From: Chelonoidis abingdonii
Lineage: Eukaryota; Chordata; Testudines; Testudinidae
Assembly: GCF_003597395.2 (NCBI RefSeq)
Contig: NC_133770.1
Coordinates: 199,265,317-199,329,316, forward strand
Direction of reading: 5' to 3'
DNA: 64,000 nucleotides
The translations under genes were made by a program, and so were the position numbers. The first letter of the stretch is position 1; each line of letters begins with the position of its first letter. Below the pieces are notes generated by a model that was not told the DNA's origin, did not search any database, and was given only the letters and a program-made list of their open reading frames with translations. Below, one piece after another: positions 1 to 12,301 of this stretch.

Positions 1-458
1 GAGATAGGGGGGAACCATGCCCACCCTCTACTCTGGGTTCCAGCCCAGTGCCCTATGGCTTGCAGCTGTCTATAGTGCCTCTGTAACAGCTGCATGACAG
101 CTACAACTTCCTGGGCTACTTCCCCATGGCTCCTCCAAACACCTTCTTTATCCTCACCACAGGACCTTCCTCCTATGTCTGATAACGCTTGTACTCCTTA
201 GTCCTCCAGCAGCGCACACACACACACACCACAAACTGAAGTGAACTCCTTTTTAAACCCAAGTGCCCTGATTAGCCTGCCTTGATTGGCTGCAGGTGTT
301 CTAATCAGTCTGTCTGCTTTAATTGGTTCTAGCAGGTTCCTGATTACTCTAGTGCAGCCCCTGCTCTGGTCCCTCAGGGAACAGAACCCCTGCTTCTCCT
401 GGGGCCAGGAGTAGCTCCCTCCCTTTGACCGCTCCGCTGTAGAGGAAGGAGGGAGAGG

Positions 459-556
459 GCTGCTGCTGCTGCTGTTCCTGCTGGGCACTGGGCCCTCGCG
501 CTGCTGTTGCTGTTGCTGCTGCTCCTGCTACTGCTGTTCCTGCTCCTGCTGCTCCC
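459..556. repeat. CTG-rich imperfect trinucleotide tract
   Basis: Imperfect CTG units interrupted by TTC, TTG and CCT, giving Ser/Ala/Leu or Gln/Glu/Ala homopolymer-like translations depending on frame. It lies inside the left LTR-like repeat. Interruptions make large-scale instability less likely than for a pure tract, but copies could vary in length. Confidence 0.7.
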
Positions 557-890
557 CTGGCTGGATTAGACACCACCACCCACCCTCTCTCTGCTATCTG
601 CTCACTGGCTGGCTAGTAGATTCCCCCCCCCCCTCGGTTCCTGCTGTTACTCCATCTACAGCCCTTGAGGGGATGGGGGCTGCTGCCTGCTTCCCAGAGG
701 GGGGGGGAGTGAGGGACCCCGGCTCTTGTTGCTGAGGACACCTTCTGAGCGGGGTCCCTCCTGCCTGGACACCAGACCACCACCACCTGGAGCTGCTGGG
801 GCTGCTGTGGCAGTTGCTGGCGAGCTGTTGGAGCCCGGAGGAGGTGAAGGAGAAGAGGGGGACTACCCACTGCTGGAGACCGTGTGAGAC

Positions 891-990
891 NNNNNNNNNN
901 NNNNNNNNNNNNNNNNNNNNNNNNNNNNNNNNNNNNNNNNNNNNNNNNNNNNNNNNNNNNNNNNNNNNNNNNNNNNNNNNNNNNNNNNNN
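891..990. other. Assembly gap (100 N)
   Basis: Exactly 100 N, the conventional placeholder for a gap of unknown length. It falls within a GC-rich, CTG-rich repeat, a common cause of assembly breaks. Any frame crossing it is meaningless. Confidence 0.99.
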
Positions 991-1202
991 CCATCAGGTT
1001 CCCTTAGTTTAGCCCTATGACCTCACTCCTGATCCTGTTTTTTCATTAGTTGTCCCACGTACTTACTTGGTGTCCCAGACCTGTGGGTCCTCCCCTTAGG
1101 CTGGGGGGAGGTCCTTTAGAAGTGGGCGGGCTTTGCCCGCCCACCCCCGCTGGCTGCCAATAGGACCAGATTCCTGTACCCCACTGCTCTGGGTCAGTCA
1201 CA

Positions 1203-4200
1203 ACATCTTTATTACTTTGGATCTGCATAAGCCAGTGATTGTTAAAATTACAACATGACGGTGAAATCTGCATAATAATAATGAATTTGAGAGATCTGGA
1301 TCAAAATGTCAAAATTTGGAGGTCACTTTATCATGGTACAAAAAAGTTGTGCACAATCTGCAACTAAGGAGAAAGCTCAGCCATTAGTCTATAGAAGGGT
1401 CTATTCAGGAGGCAAAGTCTTATCTGAGTTCCACCAGTATCAATCCAAATTAACTGTGACTTCAAAGTAGTTAATCTGGTTTGACACTGATGGAATTAAG
1501 AGGAGAATTTTGATACAGATCTTGTGAGAAATGTAAGAATAAATATTAGCAAAGATTTACAACCCCACAATAATACCTGCATAGTCTCAGTTCAGAAAAA
1601 AATCCATATTCAGGAAAACATTTCACCCTATTTTTAAGTCCCAAGCACATTGCTGAATATTAGTATGGGCTTAAGTGCTTTCTTGAATCAAGCTGTAGGC
1701 CTTTATCTTCTCCTCCACAGAAATCAATGGTAAAACTTCCTCAGTATATGACCAGAAATAAGAGCTTGATTCTTCTGATGCTATGCACATGCATTAGATA
1801 AACATAAATTATGCACTAATGGCAAAGTGTAAGACATGTTTGTAGGTTACTAGATGTTCAAATGCAAATTCTGGGATATGTAGGAGCATTAATTCCAGTG
1901 CTTTTAATAGGAACATATTTTTGACATTACAAGCAGAATTTTACCACTTCCCAATATGCTTCAGATTTCATAGGTAATGCCATTAGTCTGTTATCACCAT
2001 GTAGAGCTTCTTCATGTACTCTAAATGTGTGTTTTGATTTGTTTGAATATAGCCTTTTTTTACATAGGTCATAGTAACCTTCCTCTGTGGTTGTATGAGT
2101 AATAAATCTTGGCTGTCAATAGATAAAAATGTCTTCCATTTATAGTCATTCTTCTTGTATTCTGTATGTACATTTGCATTCACTATTATCAGTGCTGAAT
2201 GTGAGCAGCATTCACAGGAATTAGGCATATAGCTTGTCAATATAAGAATACAAAGTATCCTTTTGGCAACTTCTGTGCTGCTTTTGTAAAGTTAATAAAT
2301 GGAATAATACAGCCAAATCCACTGGCAGAAGTGAGGTTGTGCAAGATTCTTGAACTGTCCTTTCCATCTGGGATTTGAAATGAGTGGGTTCTAGCCAAGG
2401 AGAAGGCATGGTTAGAGTACCTGAAGGCGGCACTAACTCAGGACATTGCCTGAGAGTCTTTCTGTGGAGCTATAGGCAGATTAGAGCTGGCCTCTTCCTG
2501 GTAGTATAAACCTCAAGAGAGGACAAATATTTCCACTTGCACTCCTTGGAGTGAATCTCCTCCACTCAGGTACATAGTAGGCAGGTTGAAAGCAAATAAA
2601 CAGTAGTTACTTTAAAAAACGTCCTTTAGGGAGAGATGTTTTAGCTATATATCAACACAGACTTTTTGTATAGTCTGCATACTTCAATAGTTAAAATGTA
2701 ATATTTTGCAGTTAGAAACTGTGTGCAATAGACCTTGAAGGGTAGTGTTTGTGTTGCTTGTTGCAGTTCAGTCATAGTTACTGTAGGTATATTAGTGCTT
2801 TGTAGGTTGAAACTAATGGTTTGTTTTTTTAAATTGTCTTTCTGACTTAAATGTTATGTGGTAGTAATATTTTGGGAATACCAGATAAAGCTGGAATGTA
2901 AAAAAAATCAAATGTTCTTTTGGTAATTTATGTGCTTCATTTGTTAATTTATTAAATATAGGGCCAGATTAACATCAGGGTTAGAAATCAGGCATCCCTA
3001 CATTGTTTGTTTATTTGTTTCCAGCTCTAGGAAAAAAAGCTGAAACCAAAACAAAAACATCACAAATAAGAATTGTTTTGGGGATTTAAACAAAAATGAT
3101 TATAAATTATTACAATTTTTAAATATTTTTGACTTTTTACAGAAAATCATTCCCTTTGATTTCCATTAAGGGCAACTTTTAGGCATGTGGAGTTCTGAGA
3201 ACATTGAATTTTCAAGAGCAATTTGTAAGCATGAAAAGATCAAGCTGGAAGGTGGGGTAGTTTTTTGTTTGTTTGTTTGTTTTAACATTGTTCAGAATGT
3301 CATGATAGAACCCTGATCAGGAGTTGATTTGACAGGAATGATGTTAGACAAGTCATTCTTGATCTATCAGTAATCAAGTTAGAATGATTGAAGGGGCTTA
3401 GTCTAGTGCCGAGACTAAGGATAAGGATAAGGTCTTTCATGTGTCCTAATGGAAATTGTCTGATTATGTACTGTAGGCCAATTTGGTTAGAATGTTCTAC
3501 TGAGTGAAAGAGAGAAGCAAGAATACTTGGAAACTGTATTGGCTTCCCATTGGCTAAAATCTGTGTGGACAATTTTAAAATTGGTGAGTTGGGGAGTGTG
3601 GAGGACACATGGATATTTTTTATACCTGTGAATGTGCCTGTTAAATTTGAAAACAGCACTTGAGTGATTCCCAGGTCCCCCATTCCACATTCCAAGGAAA
3701 TACAATTTTCCTCAAATCACGTCTGTCTGAAGTCACCAATTTTGTTGTTACTCCCATTGTGAGAATGAATGAAGGGCCTCAGAAAAGGCAAATACTATCA
3801 AGGAGAGAATCACAGATGTGAGTGGGAGGGCAACATATATTAAATTAGCAATGCCATCTATGTGCTAGCACAATGGGCTCAAATAGCAAGTGATCTTTAT
3901 TCCACTCTACCCCTCTCTCCACAGTACCTGAACCTTAACTGCTGGAAAAAGACATACCCAAACTTGATTTTAGCTATGATTCTCCCATCATGCTTCAGAG
4001 CAGAATGCTGCTGCTAAACTACCAGACTGACCTAAGTGCTTCACTTTTGTGAGAACTGTGATCATTAGAGTGACATTAATAGGGACTGGTTTGGGTCCCA
4101 CCAAGAGAGCCCTCACAATCCTTGTATACCTCTGTCCCAATTTTCCTAAAGGGCTGCATGGAGCCTTTAAGGCTCAGTCACAATTTTCTCCCTTTCTCTG

Positions 4201-5086
4201 AGGGAGGGGATGGTGTGGGGGAAGGGATGATATAACACTTCAGCCATTGAAGCTTACTTGGGCCAGTGGAAGGCAGGATATGGAGCCCAGGCCTTGTTAA
4301 CACCAGACCTGGACCCAATATCCAAGTAAATCAAGCACAAGGGTGAAAGGACTTTACTCCATTGCACAGCTGAATAAGACTGAGACAAACTTACCCCAAA
4401 GTGAAAAAAAAAATCAGATGCATCAGATGCATTTTTGCGTTTTAATTTCAGAATGACAGCTAGTTTCATGATGGGGACAAAGATAAATAGGAGAATCTGA
4501 CTGATATTGTCTATATTCAGAGGGACCACTAAAAAAAGCAAGGACTCATGAGAGTTGACAAGCCTTGACTTGTCCAGAAGATGCAGGCTGCCTATTGATA
4601 GAACTGTTGTTATTTTGGAGGAAGCATGCATACACTTTTCCTGCACTACTTCTTCCTGGTCACAAGCTGCTGAATTTCTTTTTTCCACTTCAGAGTTCTG
4701 TTTTTTGCATATTCTGGACCCGCTTCTCCACTGTCTTGCACTCTACATAGTCATTTACATGATAGTACTGTACATTCACTTTGCACAGATGTAAAACACT
4801 ATTCAGGATAAAGAGCAGTGAAGAATCAGGCCCTCAATACATTTGTTACAGAGATGCAAACCCCAGCTTGGCATAAAAGCAGCCTGAAGCACAGGGACAT
4901 AGCTAATCACCTTATATAATTATTTAATTGTTATCTATTGCAGTGGTTCATTCATATGTAATCAGTGTGTGATGAATAGATTTAAATTGTGAGTATATGT
5001 ACAGGAATAAGTAGGATGGTATTTTAAAGGGTATAAAGTTGACAAGCATTTATTAGTGATCAGTATATTAGGTATATAAGCAAAGT
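1203..5086. other. Plain AT-rich stretch, no feature recognised
   Basis: No open frame with recognisable protein features, no TIR pair and no tRNA-like boxes seen on either strand. It contains a short (GTTT)n run at about 3266-3282 and scattered homopolymers only. Open frames of 70-144 codons here (for example 4254-4688 minus) have no domain I recognise and behave like chance frames in AT-rich DNA. It could be intronic or intergenic. Confidence 0.6.
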
Positions 5087-5725
5087 AAGACTGTAATGCA
5101 AGGCCTACAGGATGAGGGCTGTAAGATTTTAGCTTAGCATCATTAGGCCATCGGTGTAAAGAAGGGTTAATATGAGGAGGTGCCCCAAGAATAATCCTGT
5201 ACCAGTAAAGTTAGAAGATTACTGTAAAATATGTGCTAATAGGTGATGTTGGGGAAAATATGCCACAATGTACTTTTTGGAAATTCTGCAGTGACCACAG
5301 GTTTCCATGGGGATTTGATGTAAATGCTAATGATAATAAGGGAAACTAACATGATACCCTACGATAAGTGGGACATCCCAAAATTTACAGGGTATGGAAG
5401 TCCCGATAAGGGGAAAGGGTTTGAATCCTCGTGTAAGAGCATAAGGATTATTGGTGTGAGTGTAACACAGCATGAAAGTGGTTATGCAGCATGAGCACAG
5501 AGGAAGAAGACTACACATTAAGAGAGACACTCATCTTGATGGTAGCCTTGGGGATGTGAGTATGAGAACACTGATGCAGAACATCTTATGGTATAGCCCC
5601 ATTGTCATTGATATATCTCTAATTGTGGCACTGATCATCTGTGTAGTAAGGCTTTCAATAAAAGGAAGTTTGATAACTGCTTTGGTCACTGCTGTAGTTC
5701 CTCGTGTGCTCCTAGAGGACCTAAT
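5087..5725 (+). mobile_element. Possible LTR-like segment with a poly(A) signal
   Basis: The stretch from about 5087 (TGTAATGCAAGG) to about 5720 has the feel of a repeat LTR. It is less AT-rich than its flanks and ends with AATAAA (within TTCAATAAAAGG near 5657-5665), followed by a GT-rich tail. I believe I recognise the sequence as a dispersed turtle repeat but cannot confirm copy number. A 132-codon open frame (5472-5870) crosses the 3' part; see the separate entry. Boundaries are approximate and no target duplication was identified. Confidence 0.3.
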
Positions 5726-5870
5726 GCCATTTTTAATGGTAATTCTCACCCTCCTAATTCTAATACTGTATCATTGTCAATATCAATGCATCAGTAATAT
5801 AAAGGCTACTGGGAAGTCCACTGCGATTCTGACTCATGTCCTCCACCATCCAGAAATTTTCTTTCAGTAG
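5472..5870 (+). other. 132-codon open frame with two hydrophobic segments
   Basis: The frame starts at ATG 5472 and stops at 5868-5870. Residues about 43-60 (SPIVIDISLIVALIICVV) and 85-100 (MPFLMVILTLLILILY) are strongly hydrophobic and would score as membrane segments; the N-terminus is basic (HEHRGRRLHIKRD). I do not recognise the protein. It overlaps the putative LTR-like segment and extends past it, has no splice context, and T-rich DNA readily yields Leu/Ile/Val-rich frames. I therefore treat it as probably non-coding. Confidence 0.2.
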
Positions 5871-7762
5871 CCACTATTGAAACTTCCATGTTTTATACCT
5901 GTTCCTACACAGCTATGACCTAACATCGCACAATGAATTGATTTTGTGTAGATTATTAAAACATTTGTTTGTCATTGCTCCAGCTTTTCAGGAGAGATCA
6001 TGAAACTCCTTAAAAATTTTACATCATTTGAGTTCTTCAATAACAAAGATATCTCTGCATTAGATCCAGGAAAATACGTACATCTTGGTCTTAGGCGAGT
6101 CTTAAGGGACTAAAAGTTCCTTTAATAAATAATCCAGTTCAATCAATATTCTTATTTGTCCTTAAAAGTGATTCAAAAATTCAGCCAAGCCCTTCTACAC
6201 ACAGAAACAACAGCAACTCTTGCCTCAAGGGCCCTTATGGTCATAGGTCCATTGGGTATCAGTGGCTGCCTACCCTTGTTGTTAAATGAGTAAACGGTTC
6301 TCTAAAAATCTGTAGTCATGCAGTGTAGTTTTGGACAGGTTTCTTTTCAGTTTGAAACCTCAGTGAATGCAAACATCAGATAAATACAAAAAAAAAAAAA
6401 AAGGTTGAAGCAGGCAGTGCGCTGCTGAGCTTCTCCTCTGAGAGATTGAACAAGTTGCTTCTGCTAGAGAAAAATGCCATTTTGAAAGATGTATTTTTGT
6501 CTGTTCTATCTTATTTATCTGTTTCATCAATCAGATGTGTTATATTAGACCGTCTTTGCATGCATACAGTGTATGGATTCCATCTGACTGCTGTTCATCT
6601 GCAGTGTATAAGCCTGAGCTGATTTCATTTTATCTGACTAGTTTTTTCTTTCCCTTAGTTTGAAAGTGCTTTCTGGGAAGTTGGAAAAGGGGTTATGGTG
6701 CTTCTACTGTATTTTTCAAAAGAAGTTATTTTACAATGGAGCAAATATTGCTATAGTGAGATATTTGTTAATTAATAATCCAAAAATAAATTTATTTGCT
6801 AATCATTTTATGTTTCCCCTGAGTTGTACCAGGTTTTAATATTAGCATAAGAGCTCTCTCCACCACAAATAAGCTCCTTTCTCTTGTGTCCATGACATCA
6901 TAGTCTGTTACTGTAAAAGATATTATGATGTAACAAATTCAGCATTGTGAAGAATAGGTTATTTCAAACTGTAAATTTTATTATTCCATTGGATCACCTA
7001 ATCCACTACTTTGCCCACAAACCATTATTCCCTGCAGTGTATTCTCTTGTACTTTGTTCACATTCAGATGCCCTTATAAATGCTAAATATTATCTTACTC
7101 CATAAGTAGTTCTATTTACGTTAAATATGAGTCCTCATGAGTTACAGTGCTACTAAGCTAGAATAAGGGTATCAGAATCTGACTCTACATTATTTCGGTG
7201 ATGTGACTTCTACCACTGTCTTGGGCAGACCATTGCCAGTTGGTCTGCTTTGGTTTTTATATTTCCCTTTAAAAAACTAGTTGTAATCATACTCTTGGAC
7301 TAGTTTAAACTATTTCTTTCTTTCTCTGCTTGATGTCTACACTGTTCAAAACATTGTGTGATTATCATAATTTAGCTAAGCTACGTATGGTGCATTTTTT
7401 TTCACTCTGTGACAGTACCTCCCACAAAGCTCTATGGAAATATGCTTAGAATGTGTTTTATGCTACATATGCCGTGTTATATATCTCCATAAAGGTTATG
7501 ATCTACTGAATGTATTAATCCTATTTGCAGGCATGTATCATTTTGTATTTGATGTTATGAATATTGGCTGTGTACTGGTTTGATTTCTAAATAACCTTAG
7601 TAGAGCATTTGGTCAGTTCCTGGAGAAAGGAATGTTGAAATTAAGTACCTAATCAAGAAACACTTAAAGGACAATGGATCTTGGAATGCTCCGATCCACA
7701 TAAGAAGTCTACTTGAGGACATTTAAGGTAGCATGTAAACAATGGATGCTACTAGTAAAAAC
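5871..7762. other. Unannotated AT-rich stretch
   Basis: No gene, TIR pair or SINE recognised. A poly(A) run lies at 6388-6402 without an identifiable retroelement upstream. The rest is ordinary AT-rich sequence with short homopolymers. Confidence 0.6.
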
Positions 7763-7871
7763 TGTGTGTCATGCATGGACATGTGACTTGCCCAAGTGAC
7801 TCCTAAACTCCATCTTGGAGCTGGACTTTGCATAGGAGAGAGGAGGGGGTCTCCACCCACAAGAGAGAGTC

Positions 7872-7879
7872 TATTTAAA
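7872..7879 (+). promoter_or_regulatory. TATA-like box of the solo LTR
   Basis: TATTTAAA sits about 300 bp upstream of the AATAAA at 8179-8184 inside the LTR-like unit. It is the expected Pol II start signal of a U3 region. Activity is unknown. Confidence 0.35.
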
Positions 7880-8178
7880 CCCCTGGGATACCCCTCCATT
7901 TTGTCTTCAGCTGGCTTAAGAGGGAGCCTCTCCACCCCCCAGGATACTTGAAAGAAACTGGAACAAAGGACAGTAACTACACGGGGTGTGAGTGATTGCT
8001 GTACCCAGGCTAAAAGGGGATTAACCTGTAAAAGTGAGCATTCTGGAACTGGTGAGGATCTTATCTGTATTCAGTTTGATTAGACATATATTTGCGCATT
8101 TTATTTTATTTTGCTTGGTGACTTACTTTGTTCTTTCTGTTACTGCTTGGGACCACTTAAATCCTACTTTCTGTATTT

Positions 8179-8184
8179 AATAAA
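8179..8184 (+). terminator. AATAAA poly(A) signal of the solo LTR
   Basis: Canonical AATAAA followed by AT-rich sequence within the LTR-like element, consistent with the R/U5 region. It is inferred from position relative to the TATA-like box. Confidence 0.4.
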
Positions 8185-8573
8185 ATCATACAGACTTTAT
8201 AATTAACTCAGAGTATGTATTATGCTCTGGAGGAGCAAATGACTATGCATATCTCTCTATCAGTGTTATAGAGGGTGAACAATTTATGCTTTATACAGGG
8301 TAAAACGGATTTATTTCGGTTTAGACCCCATTGGGAGTTGGGCATCTGGATGTTAAAGAAAAGCACACTTCTATTAGCTGCTTTCAGGTAAACCTGCAGC
8401 TTTGGGGCAAGTAATTCAGATCCTGGGTCTGTGTTGGAGCAGATGGGAGTGTCTGGCTCAGCAAGACAGGGTGCTGGAGTCCTGAGCTGGCAGGGAAAAC
8501 AGCAGAGGTAGTCTTGGCACATCAGCTGGCAGCTCCCGGGGGCAGGGGGGTTCTGTGATCCAACCCGTCACAC

Positions 8574-9467
8574 ACTCTTTCCTCAAAAATCAAGCTTGCC
8601 ACAACTTAATGATTTGTATTTCTCTCTCGCACGTTTTCATCAATTTGTTGATATTGATGTGCCCAGATCTTAGCTCTCAGTGCCCCTGCCATTTAGACAG
8701 GTCCTGTAAAGTTCCTGATCTATGATATGATGCCTCTCTGTATGCAATCTAAAATCACATTGCAACACTTTATTTTTTTTTGGCATGGGAGGGAGTTTTT
8801 TTGCTGCTCTGTTGTGTGCAAACTCATATCTAACTTGTTTTTCAGTATTACCCGAGGTCTTTTTCAATATCACTGATTTTCATTTGCTCCATCCCACTGA
8901 ATTATCTGTATTTTTAATAAGTTTTCCTTGCACATATTAACTTGGATTTTTCCAGTTTGGTTCTGGTTTTCTTTCTTGTCTTGTTCCTGCAGTACTCACT
9001 CAGGCAAAACCTACTCATGAGATCTTTGCCAGAATCAGAGTGGAAGGCCTGGTACTATATTTCTAACCAGTGAAGATCTGTTTATATTAGCCATTGTCCT
9101 TACTGTAATATTTTAGCAGCATGTACTCTTACAGTCTGATATAATCTGTAGGCAGCAGCTATACCTAAGAATGATTCTTAGACAGAGACAGTGAGCCTAT
9201 TGATATACTCCTCATCTAAAAAAGAACTTCTTCAAGGCTGACATTAAGCATAGAGCAGGTTGCTCTGTAGTTATACAAAGACTCTGAGAAAGAGCATCTA
9301 GGAATTCAATATCTTCCAGCTTTATTATTCTATGCAAATATGATTAACGTGGGGTAAAATTTTTGGAACAGCCTAAATCTCATTTAATTTCACTGGTATT
9401 TAGGCTCTTAAACCACTCAATGTACCTCTCCACTACAAAAAAACAACCCCAAACCCTGCAACGGTCA
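8574..9467. other. Unannotated stretch
   Basis: Nothing recognised on either strand apart from short homopolymers (T-run near 8771-8780). Confidence 0.6.
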
Positions 9468-9655
9468 GTCTACAGAGTCAGACTTGTAAGGCATGTGCTA
9501 TGGCACTAAAAATAGCTGCCTTTGAAGCCCAGGGAGCATGGTGGTCTTCAGAGCCCAAGATCCAGCATGCGCTGAAATGTCTACACGGCTATTGTTAGCG
9601 TTGTAGCATGAGCTTGAGCCTGTAAACCCAGGCTCTGAGACTCGCTCCTGAGTTC
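9468..9655 (-). mobile_element. Partial copy of a TIR element (sister at 12008-12301)
   Basis: This block shares with the 12.0-12.3 kb element the ordered motifs GTCTACAGAGT, GCACTAAAAATAGCTGC, CTTCAGAGCCCAAG, GTCTACACGGCTA and AACCCAGGCTCTGAGACTCGCT. One end is diverged or truncated, so the inverted termini seen in the better copy are not both visible. Adjacent (GTTT)n and T-runs at about 9661-9700 follow it. It is a non-coding, non-autonomous element; orientation is arbitrary. Confidence 0.45.
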
Positions 9656-12007
9656 TTGTTATTTGTTTGTTTGTTTGTAGTGTAGCAATTGTTTTGTTTT
9701 TCAAAAGAAGTCTTAGAGAACTAGGAAGCTAAGAGAGGATTGGAAAATATATTATATGTTGTACAGCATCTAACAAAATGGGGTCCAACCTGGTTGTTTC
9801 TTGTAGGTGCTACTTCAGTCTAAATGTTAAATAATAAAGAAGGGATCCTGGCAAGCTTTAAAGTGACAAGTAAGCTTTATTGTTTAATAAAATAACAGAA
9901 GACATTAAGAGAAGAAATCATCTGTAAGCACTTAGACCCCAATCCTGCAAACTGCTCCATCAAATCATCTCTTTTAACATTCCTGGGGGTCAGCCCAGGG
10001 TGCACCAACATGTAGCAACTTTCAGGATCAGGGCTTTACAATATAGAAGAATCATGAGAACTAATTACAGCAATAGCCTATATAGAAATTAGTAAAATAA
10101 ATAACTATAAAAATCAAGACTTGCCTGTTGAAGCCAGACTATTTTCAATAACATTTTCTTTCTCTTGTTACTGCAGTTCTTTGTTTATTAGTTACTTTTG
10201 AAATCATATATCCCTCCCCTACTACAAGTAATACTAATTATTCTCAGGGCCTTCTTTTACTTGCTGATTGGAGCCTTCATTACAACACACATACATGTCC
10301 TTGACAAAACTTAACTAACTTTAATTCTTTACTTTTATACTTAACCTACACCAATGCAAGTCTTAACTGATACTGAATATTTTTGTTCAATTTCCTCCTC
10401 TTGTCTTCATTTCTGTATCTATTTTACTCTCAAACTTCTGAATAATCCCTTTTGGAGCCACTGGATGATCAAGTGAAAGAAGCAGATGGGCTGAGATATA
10501 TATTTGTTTAAATAACTGCCTTTGATGTATATCATTCAGACTTTGGAGTTTGTGTTGACTGGGATTGGAAAATAAAAGAGAAGATTATAATTTTATCATG
10601 GTATGACCATGACTTCTTACAGTTCAGAGTCCAGACTTAACCTTTTTTCTCATCGGGGTAGTGAACCTGTTTCCATAAGACCAGCAATGATGGATGGCGT
10701 CAGACTCTTTGAATGGTACCAAGCAGCTTTGGTGATGATACCAAATTGCTTGAATTATGGCCTTATTTCTACTACTTTTACTGCTAGTTTTTAACAGGTT
10801 AGGATACTAGCTGTTTTCAGATGAGTGGTCTAGAAGCATCTCTTAAAGTTCTTAATCTCAGCAACTATCTCCCAATTTGTGCCCTTGTCTTTTGGGGAGA
10901 GGTTATTAGGAGGACGTTATAATGAAGAAATTCTGGTCTAATATGGACTCTTTAGATTCCCGAGATTCCTATTTCTCAGGCTACACTAAAGAGACTGCGC
11001 TGGTCCTATTGATTGTGAACTATGGTCATCTGCCATGATGATTTCTTTCATCTCAGTCAAAATCCTTTAGTACTGCTTGCAATAGTTTTGTTGACTCAGC
11101 TGCATAACCTGGCAAGATTGATAGGATCTCGCGCGCTCTCATTCTTGCCTCATTTTTTCTTGAGGGAGCTCTGTTGTAATAATTGGGTCTACAAACTTAT
11201 AATTAGGGTAAGATCAACTGTAAAAAGTATATGAAAGTTCATAAGATGTTGCAAAACAAATGTTAATGTCAAGTTGTTTTCAATAATAAATTTTATAAAC
11301 AGGTGCAGGAGAATGAGAGAGAGAGTAAAGTGGTCCAAACAAAAAGCCACCTTGATTCAAGGAGTATGTTGAGACCATGGTTAGTAAAAACAGAAGATGT
11401 GGAACTGGATATTAATGAGCCAAAATTGGCGTGTTGGATATTAGCCCTAACTGGTGGACAAAATAATAAAGAGATGAGCTATACACCCATCGCTCCCTTT
11501 TTTGGGGAGCTAAAGTAGGCTAAAATGATATTTAATGGTGTGTTTGTCATGGTATTACACTGGCTGAAGTCTCTATATACCAAACCCCACATCTTGTTTA
11601 ACACTGATTAATGTTGGACAGTGACTGGGTTATGTTAATACCTTGTCCCTATATTCCATCTAAATTAATGCAATAGCTCTTGTACAGGTTTCTACGAAGT
11701 TTGTTCAGTTACCCCTCATGTTTAACATAGATGTCAGAACAACAGTCAGTTTCTGTGACAAGGTTAGTTGACTTATGGGTAGTCTAATTAGTTGATTTGA
11801 GTCTAAAATTCATAGCTTGCAAGCAAAGACTAGGGTAAAATAAAGTAAAGTTTGCCCCAAATACTGAAGGACAGTAACTTCAAGTCCTTCAAACAAATGG
11901 GGAGATGAATTTTGGAGGACTCTCAATGGAAATCCCTTGCCATGTTCCTTCAAATCTAGGGCTATTACTTTCAGCAAAGTGTGGGAGATGGATTCTGTAA
12001 GCATGTA
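9656..12007. other. Unannotated AT-rich stretch
   Basis: No gene or full repeat recognised. A fragment at about 9935-10035 (CCCAATCCTGCAAACTGC ... AGGATCAGGGCT) resembles an old, widely dispersed amniote repeat but is too short to assign. Confidence 0.5.
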
Positions 12008-12301
12008 AGTGTATGCCTATGCTGCATTTTAAAACTTCCAACAGTGAGTCTCAGAGCCCAGGTCTACAGAGTTGGGCTCATAGGGCTTGCACTACACTGC
12101 TAAAAACAGCTGTGTAGACATTGCAGCTCAGGTTCTAAAGCATGAGGAAGGATGTGGGCTTCAGAGCCTGAGCTCTAGCCAAAGCCTGAACATCTACACA
12201 ACTCTTTTTAATGCCAAAGTGCGAGCCCCAGGAACCCAAGTCTGTAGACCCAGGCTCTGCAACCCACTGCCACGGGTTTTTAAAACACAGTGTAAACACA
12301 T
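12008..12301. mobile_element. Non-autonomous TIR element with ~80-bp inverted arms
   Basis: The left arm (12008-12091) and the reverse complement of the right arm (12215-12301) align along their length, sharing TCAGAGCCCAGGTCTACAGA-like and ATTTTAAAA-like blocks with scattered mismatches. The centre is about 120 bp (AACAGCTGTGTAGACATTGC and following). No transposase frame is present, so this is a MITE-like or foldback element. A partial sister lies at 9468-9655. Superfamily cannot be assigned because a target duplication is not clear. Confidence 0.55.

Larger units (their letters stand above)
1..1202 (-). mobile_element. LTR-like repeat, antisense, runs off the left edge
   Basis: Read on the minus strand this unit begins TGTGACTGACCC at 1202, the TG start usual for LTRs, and carries a TATA-like TTTAAAAAGG around 247-256. 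I recognise the layout as a widespread turtle interspersed repeat that behaves like a retroelement LTR (recall, not a search result). Inside are a short (AC)n run at about 214-229, a long CTG-rich tract (459-556), and an assembly gap (891-990). No gag, pol or protease coding is visible, so it is a solitary terminal repeat or the edge of an element continuing beyond the window. The small open frames here are low-complexity translations of CTG/CAG and are not genes. The LTR reading is inference. Confidence 0.45.
7763..8573 (+). mobile_element. Solo-LTR-like element (retroelement terminal repeat)
   Basis: About 810 bp beginning TGTGTGTCATGC and ending CCCGTCACA, so TG...CA bounded. A TATA-like TATTTAAA lies at 7872-7879 and an AATAAA at 8179-8184, in the right order and spacing for U3-R-U5. 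The block between them (CAAAGGACAGTAACTACA and following) I recognise as a common turtle LTR family, by recall. No internal gag/pol sequence flanks it on either side, which fits a solo LTR left by recombination. A clear target duplication was not found, so exact ends are uncertain. Whether the parent is an endogenous retrovirus or a Gypsy-type element cannot be told from the LTR alone. Confidence 0.5.

Noticed and set aside
6388..6402. Poly(A) tail of a retroposed copy
   Set aside because: No retroelement body or target duplication could be found upstream.
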